Notes: generated from the sequence alone by a model not told the origin. 64,000 nucleotides of DNA from Aliidongia dinghuensis (GCF_014643535.1 NZ_BMJQ01000024.1:1-64000), one strand, 5' to 3'; shown: positions 16,929 through 26,526, numbered from the stretch's first letter. Program-made: numbers and translations.

Positions 16929-19402
16929 TGGCGACGGTCCCGGCATCGCCGTCGTCGGCGGCGTCTGGGGCGGCCGGGCGGCGCCCGGACGAACGGTCGG
17001 GCCGTGGCCTTCATCTGCTCGCCTGGGGAGCGCTCGTGTGGGAGCGGCTCTGGCCGGCGCTCTGGCCGGCGACGGCCGCAGCACTCGCCTTTGCGGTTTT
17101 CGCGCTGTTCGACCTGCCGGCCTATTTGCCGGGTTGGCTCCATGCGCTGGTGCTCCTGGCCTTTGCCGGCGTCATCGGCTGGGGTCTGCTTGAGGCGGCG
17201 CGTGGCGTCGATCTGCCGGCGCCGGGTGCTGCGAGCCGGCGGCTCGAGCGGGACAGCGGCCTCGCTCATCGGCCGCTCGCAACGCTCGGCGACCGTCCGG
17301 TCGACGGCGATGCGATCACACAGGCGGTCTGGGACATCCACCGCGCCCGCGTCGCCGCTTCGATCCGCGGGCTCAAGCTCAAGCTGCCGCGGGCCGGGCT
17401 CCTGGCGCGCGATCCGCGCGGCCTGCGCGCGGCGCTCGGGCTTCTCATCCTGGTCGGCGTGATCGGTGCCGGTCCCGATACCATGGCCCGGCTCGGCCGT
17501 GCCTTCGTGCCGATCTTCGACCGCGGCGCTCCGACCGCGCTGACCGGGCTCGACCTCTGGATCACGCCGCCGGAATACACGGGCCTGCCGCCGATCTATT
17601 TCGGCACCGATGCAACGCACGCGTCCGTGGCGCCCGAGAAGCCGGTGGCGGTGCCGACGGGCTCGACCCTGCTGGTGCAGGTTCATGGCGGCCGGCGCAC
17701 GCCCGAGCTCATGGTCGACCGGATTGCGACACCGCTCGGCAAGATCGCCGGCGGCGACTATAGCGCTACGGCGACAATCGCCGGCGGCCATCGCCTGACC
17801 GTGACCCAGTCCGGTACGGCGCTCGCCCGGCTCGACATCACCGTCGTGCCCGACCTGCCGCCGAGCGCGGAATTCGCCGCCCCGCCGGTCGTGATGCCGT
17901 CGGGCGCGCTGCGGCTTGAATATCATGCGACCGACGATTACGGCGTGACCGGCCTCCGGCTCGAGGCGCATCGCGTCGACGCACCCGGCGAAGCGCCGCT
18001 CGTGGTCGAGCTGCCGGCCGGCGGCAGCAACCGCAAGGAGTTGCGCGGCACCAGCTTCCAGGACCTGACGGCGCATCCCTGGGCCGGCCTGCCGGTCGAG
18101 CTGCGCCTGGTCGCGACCGACGCGACCGGGCAGACCGGCAGTTCGAAGCCGTTGCGCATGACGCTGCCCGAGCGGCAGTTCCACCATCCGGTCGCCAAGG
18201 CGATCATCGAGCAGCGCAAGCTGCTGGTGACCCACCCGGACCAGGCCGACGTCGCGGCCGAGACGCTGTCGGACCTGTCGATGCAGCCGAGCTTCTTCCG
18301 CAACGATTTCGCGGTCTTCATGGGTCTGCGCGCCGCGGTGCAAGCCCTGGCGCGGCAGCCGGCGGGCGAGGACCTCGCCAACATCGAGCAATTGCTGTGG
18401 GAGATCGCGCTCAAGATCGAGGACGGCAACGTGCCCGACGCGCAGAAGGCCCTGCGCCAGGCCCAGCAAGCACTGCAGGACGCGCTCGCCCGAGACGCGT
18501 CCGATGCCGAGATCCAGAAGCTGATGCGCGACCTGCGTCAGGCGATCCAGCAATATCTCCAGGCCATGCTGGAAAATGCGCTGAAGAACGGCGAGGCGCA
18601 GAACCAGCAGCCGATGGATCCGTCGCGCACGCTGACGCCGCAGGACATCGACCGGATGCTGAACCAGGCCGAGCAGATGGCACGCTCCGGCGCCAAGGAC
18701 GCGGCGCGCCAGGCGCTGGCCCAGCTGCAGGACATGCTGGAGGCGCTGAAGGCGGGGCGGCTCGGCCAGAGCGGGGCGAACCCGGGCGAGCAGGCGATGC
18801 GGCAGATGCAGGATCTGGCGCGCAAGCAACAGCAGCTGCTCGATCGATCCTACCGGCAGAACCAGCGCGGGGCGCAGGGCCAGCCGGGCGCTTCGGGGCA
18901 GCGCGGCCAGGGCCGGCAGCCGGGCGCCAACGGCGAGTCGTCGGGCGATCTGTCCGCGGCGCAGGAGGCGCTGCGCCAGCAGCTTGACCGGTTGCGCCAG
19001 CAGATGGGGCAGGGCGGCGACACCGGGCAATCGCTCGAGCGTGCCGAGCGGGCGATGAAGGACGCTGTCGACGCGCTCGGCCAAGGCCGCGGCGACGATG
19101 CGGTCGGCCGGCAGAGCGACGCGCTCGACCAGCTGCATGAGGCGGCGCGGTCGCTGGCCGAGCAGATGCGGCAGCAAGGCGAGGAGGGCGGCGAAGGCCC
19201 GCCGATGCGGACCGGCGCGGACCCGTTCGGGCGCATGTCGCCGGGCCAGGGCGGCATCGATCGGGGCGACGTGCAGATCCCCGAGCAGTCGGAGATGCAG
19301 AAGAGCCGCGAGATCCTGGACGAACTGCGCCGCCGCGCCGGCGAGCGCAGCCGGCCGACCGAGGAACGCGACTACATCGACCGGCTGCTGCAGCGGTTTT
19401 AG
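16928..19402 (+). CDS. DUF4175 / TIGR02302 family membrane protein
   Basis: This is an 824-residue protein of a family restricted mainly to alphaproteobacteria and without known function. Two hydrophobic segments lie near the N-terminus (about 35-85) and a third near 170-190. A long Gln-rich, mostly helical, probably coiled-coil region follows (about 470-760), with many QA/RQA repeats and Gly/Gln-rich linkers such as RGAQGQPGASGQRGQG. The C-terminal end YIDRLLQRF is typical. ATG 16928 shares a base with the lysA TGA. Cell-envelope association is inference from the membrane segments and the neighbours. Confidence 0.88.
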   Translation: MATVPASPSSAASGAAGRRPDERSGRGLHLLAWGALVWERLWPALWPATAAALAFAVFALFDLPAYLPGWLHALVLLAFAGVIGWGLLEAARGVDLPAPGAASRRLERDSGLAHRPLATLGDRPVDGDAITQAVWDIHRARVAASIRGLKLKLPRAGLLARDPRGLRAALGLLILVGVIGAGPDTMARLGRAFVPIFDRGAPTALTGLDLWITPPEYTGLPPIYFGTDATHASVAPEKPVAVPTGSTLLVQVHGGRRTPELMVDRIATPLGKIAGGDYSATATIAGGHRLTVTQSGTALARLDITVVPDLPPSAEFAAPPVVMPSGALRLEYHATDDYGVTGLRLEAHRVDAPGEAPLVVELPAGGSNRKELRGTSFQDLTAHPWAGLPVELRLVATDATGQTGSSKPLRMTLPERQFHHPVAKAIIEQRKLLVTHPDQADVAAETLSDLSMQPSFFRNDFAVFMGLRAAVQALARQPAGEDLANIEQLLWEIALKIEDGNVPDAQKALRQAQQALQDALARDASDAEIQKLMRDLRQAIQQYLQAMLENALKNGEAQNQQPMDPSRTLTPQDIDRMLNQAEQMARSGAKDAARQALAQLQDMLEALKAGRLGQSGANPGEQAMRQMQDLARKQQQLLDRSYRQNQRGAQGQPGASGQRGQGRQPGANGESSGDLSAAQEALRQQLDRLRQQMGQGGDTGQSLERAERAMKDAVDALGQGRGDDAVGRQSDALDQLHEAARSLAEQMRQQGEEGGEGPPMRTGADPFGRMSPGQGGIDRGDVQIPEQSEMQKSREILDELRRRAGERSRPTEERDYIDRLLQRF

Positions 19403-19524
19403 AGCGTGATCGGATCAGGGTTGCCCGCAGTGACGCCGCCGCTCCTTTATCTCCTTCTCTGCCCCAATTGGGCGGGGAAGGACTTCTCCTGCCACCCCGG
19501 CTCAGCCTGATTTCATATCGCTCT
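19401..19524. repeat. intergenic inverted-repeat element between convergent genes
   Basis: AGAGCG at 19401-19406 (overlapping the stop of the DUF4175 gene) matches CGCTCT at 19519-19524, and the next bases also pair in part (ATCAGG with CCTGAT). Inside, bases 19453-19464 and 19470-19481 form a 12-bp stem with two G-T pairs and a 5-base loop. It may be a small palindromic repeat and a bidirectional terminator for the two convergent genes. Confidence 0.5.
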
Positions 19525-19540
19525 AAGCGGCAGCGTTCGT

Positions 19541-20320
19541 TTAGGGCGATTCAGCGAAGATAACGACCGCCGAGGAGGCGTCGGGCGGCGGGTTGGCGAT
19601 CGAGGTCTGGAACGGCGCGCTCTCACCGGCGAGCAGCTGGTCGCGGCCGAGGGTGAAGTCCCAGGTCTTGAGCGTCTGGTTCTGGCTGTTGCGCAGCGAG
19701 ACGCGGAGCGGCGGGACCTTGCGCACCCCACCCGCCGTGTTGACCACCTCGCCGGTCACGACCAGCGTCGGCGTATTGTCCGTCTTCGCGAAGGCGGGCG
19801 TCAGGTTGCGCACCTCGAGCCCGAAGGTCTGGGCGTCGACCGGAATCCCAGCCAGCGCATAGAGCCGCCCAAGCGGCGGCCAGGCGGCGACCAGCGGCTC
19901 GCGCGCGAACCACAGGCCGGCCACCAGCAGGACGACAATCAGCACGAGCGCCGCCCAGCCGACGAGGAAGGGGCTGATCCGGCGCTGGCGCCGCGGCAGC
20001 GCCGGCAGGTTGCGCTCGGTGCCAATCGGCTCCGGCCGGCCCATGAAGCTCGGCATCGATTCCGGTGTGGATACCGGCTCGGCAGGCTTGGCCGGGGCCT
20101 CGGCCGCAGGCCGGTCCTCGAAGGCCGACGACACGGTCGGCATGACCGGCGGGGTCGACATCTCGGCCGGCCGGGTCACCTTCGGTATGGCCTGGTCGGC
20201 CGGCAGATCCTGATGCCAGCTGTGCTGGCAGCGCGCGCAACGCACGGTGCGGCCACTCGCCCCGATGGCGGCCGGATCGACGAGGTAACGGGTGGAGCAG
20301 GCCGGGCAGGTAAGGATCAT
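19541..20320 (-). CDS. zinc-ribbon (MJ0042) and DUF3426 membrane protein
   Basis: This 259-residue protein begins with a zinc ribbon, C-x(2)-C in MILTCPACSTRY and CARC further on, of the MJ0042 type. A Pro-rich linker follows, then one membrane segment (about 125-147: VGWAALVLIVVLLVAGLWF) and a periplasmic DUF3426 domain with the typical LEVRNLTPAF and GEVVNTAGG strands. The function of the family is unknown. It is divergent from ftsE in many alphaproteobacteria, as here (266 bases between starts). The start ATG at 20320 was chosen because the zinc-ribbon proteins begin directly with MI-x-CP. Confidence 0.88.
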   Translation of the reverse strand: MILTCPACSTRYLVDPAAIGASGRTVRCARCQHSWHQDLPADQAIPKVTRPAEMSTPPVMPTVSSAFEDRPAAEAPAKPAEPVSTPESMPSFMGRPEPIGTERNLPALPRRQRRISPFLVGWAALVLIVVLLVAGLWFAREPLVAAWPPLGRLYALAGIPVDAQTFGLEVRNLTPAFAKTDNTPTLVVTGEVVNTAGGVRKVPPLRVSLRNSQNQTLKTWDFTLGRDQLLAGESAPFQTSIANPPPDASSAVVIFAESP

Positions 20321-20586
20321 GCGGTCGCTGGATCGATCAGAGCGGTGGCGGTTTGTGCCGGGGCAGTTTGTGCGGGTCGGGACGCGGGATGCGACGGCGG
20401 GGGGGCTGAAGCGAGCGCGATTGTCCACGCGCCGTGCGACCGCGTCCAGCGCAAAACGCCGCGCGTCGCGCACGGCTCCATGGGCCGGGTTGCGGGCGGC
20501 GCCGGGGACGGCTACATCCTCGGAAAGGGGCGGCCGATGACCGGTGCGCCAGCCGAGTCCGCGACCCCCACGGAGTTCCTTCAGCC

Positions 20587-21264
20587 TTGGTCCGTTTCGA
20601 AAATGTCGGCATGCGCTATGCGGCAGGCCCCGAGGTGCTCCACGACATCGACCTCGACCTCGAGCCGGGCGGCTTCTTCTTCCTGACCGGTCCGAGCGGC
20701 GCCGGCAAGTCGACCCTGCTCAAGCTCATGTATCTGGCGGAGCGGCCGACTCGCGGCCGGATCTCGCTGTTCGACCGCGACATCGCCGGGCTCACGCGAG
20801 CGCAGCTGCCGGCGCTGCGCCGGCGCATCGGCGTCGTGTTCCAGGAGTTCCGGCTGATCGAGCATCTGTCGGCGCTCGACAACGTGGCGCTGCCGCTCCG
20901 GATCGCCGGGCGGGACGAGGCGCGCGTCAAGGACCATGTGGTCGATCTGCTCCACTGGGTCGGGCTCGCCGACCATGTCCACGCGCTGCCGCGGGAGCTC
21001 TCGGGCGGACAGCAGCAGCGCCTCGCCATCGCCCGCGCGGTCATCAGCCAGCCGAGCCTGCTTATCGCCGACGAGCCGACCGGCAATGTCGACGACGCGA
21101 TCGCGCTCCGCCTGCTCTATCTGTTCGAGGAGCTGAATCGCCGCGGCACGACCGTGGTGATCGCGACGCACAACCAGGCCCTGATCGAACGCTTCGGCCA
21201 TCCGGTCCTCCATATCGAGGATGGCAGGCTCGAGCGGCGGCCGGGCAGCCGGGAGCTCGCCTGA
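20587..21264 (+). CDS. ftsE: cell-division ATP-binding protein FtsE
   Basis: FtsE is the ATPase of the FtsEX complex, which drives cell-wall hydrolase activation at the division septum. The 226-residue product has the Walker A GPSGAGKST at residues 35-43, the signature LSGGQQQR near 138, and Walker B LLIADEPTGN. The start is taken at TTG 20587 (read as Met-VRFENVGMRYA), 11 bases after GGAG; no ATG or GTG fits the usual N-terminus. The stop overlaps the ftsX start by one base. Confidence 0.95.
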   Translation: MVRFENVGMRYAAGPEVLHDIDLDLEPGGFFFLTGPSGAGKSTLLKLMYLAERPTRGRISLFDRDIAGLTRAQLPALRRRIGVVFQEFRLIEHLSALDNVALPLRIAGRDEARVKDHVVDLLHWVGLADHVHALPRELSGGQQQRLAIARAVISQPSLLIADEPTGNVDDAIALRLLYLFEELNRRGTTVVIATHNQALIERFGHPVLHIEDGRLERRPGSRELA

Positions 21265-22157
21265 TGGCCCGGGCGCCGGCACTGCCGCTCTCGACCGACG
21301 GTTCGACCCGGTTCCTGCCGTGGCTGGTGGCGCTCATGGTCTATCTGGCGGCGCTCACCATCGCCGCCGGCGCGGCACTGCACAGTGCCGTCGACAGCTG
21401 GAACGCCGGTCTTGCCGGCACGCTTACGATCGAGCTGCCGCGCGGGGCCGACGGGACGCCGGTGCCGCCGGCGCGGCTGGAGGCGACCTTGAAGCAGCTG
21501 GCCCAGGACCCGGGCATCGCCCGGGCGGTGCCGCTCGACGCCGCGGCGGAGACGCGCCTCCTGGCGCCGTGGCTGGGCCAGGACGTCGACGTCTCGGTCC
21601 TGCCGCTGCCGGTCCTGATCGACGTGCAGACCAAGCCGGGCGCGCTCATCGACCCGGACACGCTGGCCCAGCGCCTGGCGATCACGGCGCCGGGCACGCG
21701 GGTCGAGAGCCACGGCTCCTGGCTTGCGCGCCTGTTCCGCATCGCCGGGCTGATCGAGTTCGGTGCGGCGCTCATCGTCGTGCTGATCGGCGCGGTCGCG
21801 GTGCTGACGGTCATCTTCACCACACGCACCGGGCTTGCGATCCACGCGCCGGTGGTTGAGCTCGTCCATCTGATCGGCGCCAGCGACACCTATGTCGCCC
21901 GCCAGTTCCAGTGGCATGCGTTCCGGCTTGGCCTCGGCGGCGGCGGCATCGGCCTCGTCATGGCGCTCGTCAGCTACGGCGCGCTGCGCTGGACCGCGGA
22001 CCAGGGCCTGCTGCCGGGCGAGGCGGCGTTGCTGCCGACGTTCCGCCTGCCGCTCCTCGGTTGGGTCGCGGTTCTGGCGCTGCCGCCGCTCATGGGGCTG
22101 GTGGCCTTGGTGACCGCGCGCCGCACCGTGCTCCGCACGCTTGGGCGGATGCCGTGA
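21264..22157 (+). CDS. ftsX: cell-division permease FtsX
   Basis: This 297-residue inner-membrane partner of FtsE has one N-terminal membrane helix (WLVALMVYLAALTIAAGAAL), a periplasmic domain, and three more helices towards the C-terminus, the FtsX layout. The GASDTYVARQFQWHAFRLG coupling segment is visible. It starts within the ftsE stop, and its own stop overlaps the next gene's GTG, so all three are coupled. Confidence 0.92.
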   Translation: MARAPALPLSTDGSTRFLPWLVALMVYLAALTIAAGAALHSAVDSWNAGLAGTLTIELPRGADGTPVPPARLEATLKQLAQDPGIARAVPLDAAAETRLLAPWLGQDVDVSVLPLPVLIDVQTKPGALIDPDTLAQRLAITAPGTRVESHGSWLARLFRIAGLIEFGAALIVVLIGAVAVLTVIFTTRTGLAIHAPVVELVHLIGASDTYVARQFQWHAFRLGLGGGGIGLVMALVSYGALRWTADQGLLPGEAALLPTFRLPLLGWVAVLALPPLMGLVALVTARRTVLRTLGRMP

Positions 22158-22786
22158 ACCGGCTCGGCCGGCACCTCCTCGGCGCCTTCGGTCCGACCTT
22201 CGCGGTCCTGTTCCTGCTGGCGCTCGCCTTTCTGGGCGGGCTCATCTGGTTCGCCGCCGGCATTGATACGCCGACCGACGATCCCACGAGCCCGACCGAC
22301 GCCATCGTCGTGCTGACCGGCGGCAGCCAGCGCATCGACGTGGGCTTCCGCCTGCTGGTCGAGGGCAAGGCGAAGAAGCTGTTCGTCTCGGGCGTGCACG
22401 AGGGCGTCGACATGTCCGAGGTGCTGAAGACCTCGCCGCAGACGCCCCATTGGGTCGAGTGCTGCGTCGTGCTGGGCCATTCGGCCGACAATACGGTCGG
22501 CAACGCGCTCGAGACGCGCGCCTGGCTCGAGGCGGAGCATTTCCACTCCATCCGCCTGGTCACCGCCGGCTATCACATGCGCCGCAGCCTGCTCGAGTTC
22601 CGCCGCCTGCTGCCGCCGGAGGTCACGATCATCGCCCATCCGGTCTTCCCCGAGGCGGTGCGTCCGGGCACCTGGTGGTTTTCACGGGCCGGTGCCGGCG
22701 TGATTGTCATTGAATATATAAAGTATCTGGGAGCGCTCGCGCGGCCCCACCTGTTTCCTCATTCGGCAGGCTCGTCCTCCCCATGA
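22154..22786 (+). CDS. YdcF family (DUF218) protein
   Basis: This 210-residue protein has one N-terminal membrane helix (about 10-33) and a DUF218 domain: DAIVVLTGGSQRIDVGFRLL, then VSGVHEGVD and NALETRAWLE, followed by LVTAGYHMRRSLLEF. The family includes SanA/ElyC, which affect envelope integrity and undecaprenyl-phosphate use, but no substrate can be read from the sequence. The start is GTG 22154, overlapping the ftsX stop. The end overlaps the acyltransferase gene by 4 bases. Confidence 0.9.
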   Translation: MNRLGRHLLGAFGPTFAVLFLLALAFLGGLIWFAAGIDTPTDDPTSPTDAIVVLTGGSQRIDVGFRLLVEGKAKKLFVSGVHEGVDMSEVLKTSPQTPHWVECCVVLGHSADNTVGNALETRAWLEAEHFHSIRLVTAGYHMRRSLLEFRRLLPPEVTIIAHPVFPEAVRPGTWWFSRAGAGVIVIEYIKYLGALARPHLFPHSAGSSSP

Positions 22787-23544
22787 AAATGTTTCGGGCT
22801 CTCGTCTACAACATCGGTTTCTTCGGCGGGACGGCCGTGCTCTTGATCCTGGCGCTGCCGCTCCTGGCGGGGCCACGGCACTGGACGAGCGCGCTCGCCC
22901 GCTTCTGGGCGCGCCTCACCTTTGCCTGGCTCAAGCTGACGATCGGTCTCGGCTACGAGCTGCGGGGACGCGAGAACCTGCCGGCCGGACCGGCCATCCT
23001 TGCGGTCAAGCACCAGTCCGCCTGGGAGACGCTGGCGCTCTTCGTGCTGTTCGACGACCCGGCCGTCGTGCTGAAGCGCGAGCTCTGGTCGATCCCCCTG
23101 TTCGGCTGGTACCTGCGCAAGCAAGGCACGATCGCGATCGACCGCAGCGGCAAGGCCGCGGCCTTGAAGCGCATGCTGGCCGATGCGGGGGCGGTGGCGG
23201 CCCAGGGCCGGCAGATCGCGATCTTCCCCGAAGGGACGCGCGGGCCGGTCGGCGGCAAGCTGCCCTATCAGCCGGGGGTGGCCGCGCTTTATACCCAGCT
23301 CAAGATCCCGATGGTGCCGATCGCGCTCAATTCCGGGCTCTATTGGAGCCGGCGAGCGTTCTTGAAGCGTAAGGGCACGGTGCTGGTGGAGATCCTGCCG
23401 CCGATCGAGGCCGGCCTCGACCGGCGCCGCGTGATGGCGCTGCTCGAAGAGCGGCTCGAGACGGCGACTGCGGCCTTGCTCAAGGAGGGCGGGTGGGAGA
23501 AGCCTGTGGAAAACTCTGTGGATCTCTTCGCGCCGAGCCCCTGA
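22783..23544 (+). CDS. plsC: 1-acyl-sn-glycerol-3-phosphate acyltransferase (PlsC)
   Basis: This 253-residue membrane enzyme makes phosphatidic acid from lysophosphatidic acid. An N-terminal hydrophobic stretch precedes the acceptor-binding motif KHQSAWET, in which the usual HX4D is HX4E, a change common in alphaproteobacterial members. The second motif FPEGTRGPVG and the later IVPIALNSG-like strand (MVPIALNSGLYW) are intact. It overlaps the YdcF gene by 4 bases. Confidence 0.92.
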   Translation: MKMFRALVYNIGFFGGTAVLLILALPLLAGPRHWTSALARFWARLTFAWLKLTIGLGYELRGRENLPAGPAILAVKHQSAWETLALFVLFDDPAVVLKRELWSIPLFGWYLRKQGTIAIDRSGKAAALKRMLADAGAVAAQGRQIAIFPEGTRGPVGGKLPYQPGVAALYTQLKIPMVPIALNSGLYWSRRAFLKRKGTVLVEILPPIEAGLDRRRVMALLEERLETATAALLKEGGWEKPVENSVDLFAPSP

Positions 23545-23770
23545 GCGGCCTGGGAAGATTATGGAATCGGTCTGGCCAATTTGCCAATTTCGGTTCGTGG
23601 TTTCATCCTACTAAAGGATTGACGACGAATCGGCGGCGCCGCATCGGGAAATTGCGCGAACGGCTCACCCGGCAGGGTTGATCCGACGGCAATGGCGCAG
23701 GATTGGTCGGGTTTGTGTAAGACTGCTGATTTGGCGGCTGCTTGCCGCGCGCCGCCGGAGGGTTCGAGGA

Positions 23771-26104
23771 ATGACCAGCATCGCCGCCATCTCCCAGCAG
23801 ATCTGGGACATGAAGTACCGGTTCAAGTCGCCGGAAGGCGAGCCTGTGGATAAAACCATCGAAGACACGTGGCGGCGCATCGCCCGCGCTGTCGCGGTGG
23901 TTGAAAAAGACTCGGAAAAGTGGGAGCCGGTCTTCTATCGGGCGCTCGAGGACTTCCAGTTCCTGCCGGCCGGCCGGATCGTCGCCGGCGCCGGTACCGA
24001 GCGGACGGTGACGCTGTTCAACTGCTTCGTCATGGGTACGATCCCCGACGACATGGGCGGCATCTTCGACCAGCTGCGCGAGGCCGCCCTCACCATGCAG
24101 CAGGGCGGCGGCATCGGTTACGATTTCTCGACCATTCGCCCCAAGGGCGCGCGGGTCACGGGCGTCGGCGCCGACGCCTCGGGGCCGCTGTCGTTCATGG
24201 ACGTGTGGGACGCCATGTGCCGGACCATCATGAGCGCCGGCTATCGGCGCGGCGCCATGATGGCGACGCTCCGCTGCGATCATCCCGACGTCGAGGCTTT
24301 CATCGACGCGAAGCGCGAGCCGGGACGGCTCCGGATGTTCAACCTATCGGTGTTGGCGACAGACGCCTTCATGGCGGCGGTCAAGGCGGACGAGCCGTGG
24401 GATCTCGTGTTCGGCGGCATGGTCTATCGCACGGTCCGGGCGCGTGCGCTGTGGGACCGCATCATGCAGGCGACCTACGACTACGCCGAGCCAGGCGTGA
24501 TCTTCATCGACCGCATCAACCGCCGGAACAATCTCGCCTATTGCGAGACGATCTCGGCAACCAACCCGTGCGGCGAGCAGCCGCTGCCGCCCTATGGCGC
24601 CTGCCTCCTGGGCTCGATCAATCTCGCCGCCCTCGTGCGCAACCCATTCGAGGCGTCGGCGGCACTCGACCTCGATCGCCTCGGCGAGCTCGTGCCGGTC
24701 GCCGTCAGGATGATGGACAATGTCGTCGACGTCTCGCGCTTCCCGCTGCCGGCGCAGGCGGGCGAGGCCCAGGCCAAGCGGCGGATCGGGCTCGGTGTCA
24801 CGGGCCTCGCCGACGCGCTCATCATGTGCGGCGTGCGCTACGGCTCGGGCGAGGCGATCCAGCTGACCGAGCGCTGGATGGCCGCCCTCCGGCGCGCCGC
24901 CTATGGTGCCTCGATCGAGCTTGCGAGGGAGAAGGGTGCCTTCCCGCTGTTCAACCGGGATGCCTATCTCGCCGGCGAATCGATCCGCGAGCTCGACGAG
25001 GACCTGCGCCAAGGCATCGCCCAGCACGGCATCCGCAACGCACTGCTGACCTCGATCGCGCCGACCGGGACGATCTCGCTCCTGGCCGACAACATCTCCT
25101 CGGGCCTCGAGCCGGTGTTCAGCTTCCGCTACACGCGCACGGTGCTGATGCCGGACGGCACGCGCCGCGACGAGGAGGTGAGCGACCACGCCTACCGGCT
25201 GTTCCGCGCGATCAAGGGGCCGGACGCGCCGCTGCCGCCGGCGTTCGTCGACGCGCAGGGCCTCGCGCCCGACGATCACGTCGTCATGCAGGCGGCGGTG
25301 CAGAAATACATCGACAGCTCGATCTCCAAGACGATCAACGTGCCCGCCGACATCCCGTTCACCGCGTTCAAGGACGTCTATCTCAAGGCCTACGATCTCG
25401 GCTGCAAGGGCTGCACGACCTATCGGCCGAACGAGGTGACGGGTGCCGTCCTGTCGGTCGGCGGGCCGGGCGTGCCCGCGGCCCAGCCGATCGAGGCGGT
25501 TCAGCCCGGTGCCGGCGGCGCCGAGCTCGCGGCACGCCGGGCCGAGGGCGGCGACGTCATCCATCTGATGCAGCCGCTGTCGCGGCCGGACGCGCTCCAA
25601 GGCAGGACCTACAAGCTGCGCTGGCCCGAGAGCGACCATGCGATCTACATCACGATCAACGACGTGATCCAGGATGGCCGCCGGCGGCCGTTCGAGGTGT
25701 TCATCAACTCCAAGAACATGGACCATTACGCCTGGTCGGTCGGTCTGACGCGCATGATCTCGGCCGTGTTCCGCCGCGGCGGCGACGTGAGCTTCGTGGT
25801 CGAGGAGTTGAAGGCCGTGTTCGACCCGCGCGGCGGCGCCTGGATGGACGGGCGCTACGTGCCCTCGCTTCTGGCCGCCATCGGCGACGTGATCGCGCGC
25901 CACCTGGTCGAGATCGGCTTCATCTCGGGCGAGGCCGACCTGGTGCCGGCGGCGCAGCGCCCAGCCGCCCAGCGTCAGGTCGCAATCCCGGGCGAGGGTG
26001 CCGCCCCTCGGCTCGGGCAATGCCCGAAATGCGGCGTCGCGGCCCTCGTCCGGCAGGAGGGCTGCGCGCAATGCACCAACTGTGGCTATTCGAAATGTGG
26101 CTAG
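23771..26104 (+). CDS. nrdJ: adenosylcobalamin-dependent ribonucleoside-diphosphate reductase
   Basis: This is a class II reductase of 777 residues that makes deoxyribonucleotides without oxygen or iron. It has the NCFVMG segment with the first active-site Cys, NPCGEQPLPPYGAC with the Asn-Pro-Cys-Gly-Glu catalytic loop, and GCKGCTTYRPN near residue 545. A TSCPD-like domain (SDHAIYITINDVIQDGRRRP) and a zinc-ribbon end (CPKCG and CTNCGYSKCG) follow. ATG 23771, with GGAGGG at 23757-23762, is preferred to an upstream frame opening. No cobalamin riboswitch could be recognised in the 225 bases before it. Confidence 0.95.
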   Translation: MTSIAAISQQIWDMKYRFKSPEGEPVDKTIEDTWRRIARAVAVVEKDSEKWEPVFYRALEDFQFLPAGRIVAGAGTERTVTLFNCFVMGTIPDDMGGIFDQLREAALTMQQGGGIGYDFSTIRPKGARVTGVGADASGPLSFMDVWDAMCRTIMSAGYRRGAMMATLRCDHPDVEAFIDAKREPGRLRMFNLSVLATDAFMAAVKADEPWDLVFGGMVYRTVRARALWDRIMQATYDYAEPGVIFIDRINRRNNLAYCETISATNPCGEQPLPPYGACLLGSINLAALVRNPFEASAALDLDRLGELVPVAVRMMDNVVDVSRFPLPAQAGEAQAKRRIGLGVTGLADALIMCGVRYGSGEAIQLTERWMAALRRAAYGASIELAREKGAFPLFNRDAYLAGESIRELDEDLRQGIAQHGIRNALLTSIAPTGTISLLADNISSGLEPVFSFRYTRTVLMPDGTRRDEEVSDHAYRLFRAIKGPDAPLPPAFVDAQGLAPDDHVVMQAAVQKYIDSSISKTINVPADIPFTAFKDVYLKAYDLGCKGCTTYRPNEVTGAVLSVGGPGVPAAQPIEAVQPGAGGAELAARRAEGGDVIHLMQPLSRPDALQGRTYKLRWPESDHAIYITINDVIQDGRRRPFEVFINSKNMDHYAWSVGLTRMISAVFRRGGDVSFVVEELKAVFDPRGGAWMDGRYVPSLLAAIGDVIARHLVEIGFISGEADLVPAAQRPAAQRQVAIPGEGAAPRLGQCPKCGVAALVRQEGCAQCTNCGYSKCG

Positions 26105-26132
26105 TCCAAGAATAACGTCGGGTCTTTGATCG
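26092..26132. repeat. 41-base dispersed repeat, copy 1
   Basis: This stretch matches bases 42686-42726 at 33 of 41 positions, with the block AAGAATAACG shared exactly. Read on the minus strand both copies give nearly the same peptide end (D-P-x-L-F-x-D-x-P-H-F), and most differences fall at third codon positions. It overlaps the 3' end of nrdJ and its downstream sequence. It may be the remnant of one duplicated coding end. Confidence 0.6.
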
Positions 26133-26250
26133 GCTCCGACCCCTCAGCAAAAGAATGCAGGTCGAAATGGAATCTGCTATGCCGGCCGGAAGGGACGGTG
26201 CTATCGCCGGCACCTCAGGTCGGTATTCAAGCGTGAGTTGAGTTCTTCGG

Positions 26251-26526
26251 ATGTTTGGCTCGAATCTGATGAATGAGAATGAAATCGACCTGGCACGGTT
26301 GATCGTGGAGACCTTGAATCTGGACTTCGACATCGAGACAGCCGATGCCAATACGCCGTTATATGGCGAGGGCTTTGGTCTCGATTCGATCGATATCTTG
26401 GAGGTCGCGCTCGCGGTGTCGCAGCGCTACGGCGTCAAGCTGCGCTCCGATGACGAAAACAACGTCGAGATTTTCAAGTCTTTGCGTGCCTTGAGCAATT
26501 ACATCCAAGAAAACAAACAGAAATAG
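26251..26526 (+). CDS. acyl carrier protein of the aryl-polyene-type cluster
   Basis: This is a 91-residue carrier protein whose phosphopantetheine attachment site is GLDSIDILE, with Ser46 as the attachment residue. It is of the discrete type II kind. The length and the first position in the cluster match the carrier proteins of aryl-polyene (APE) loci, where it would hold the growing chain. APE loci usually encode two carrier proteins, but only this one was found here. It starts 146 bases after nrdJ, so the cluster promoter should lie in that gap. Confidence 0.85.
   Translation: MFGSNLMNENEIDLARLIVETLNLDFDIETADANTPLYGEGFGLDSIDILEVALAVSQRYGVKLRSDDENNVEIFKSLRALSNYIQENKQK

Noticed and set aside
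23545..23770. Possible cobalamin riboswitch before nrdJ
   Set aside because: The conserved B12-box type core could not be recognised in these 226 bases.
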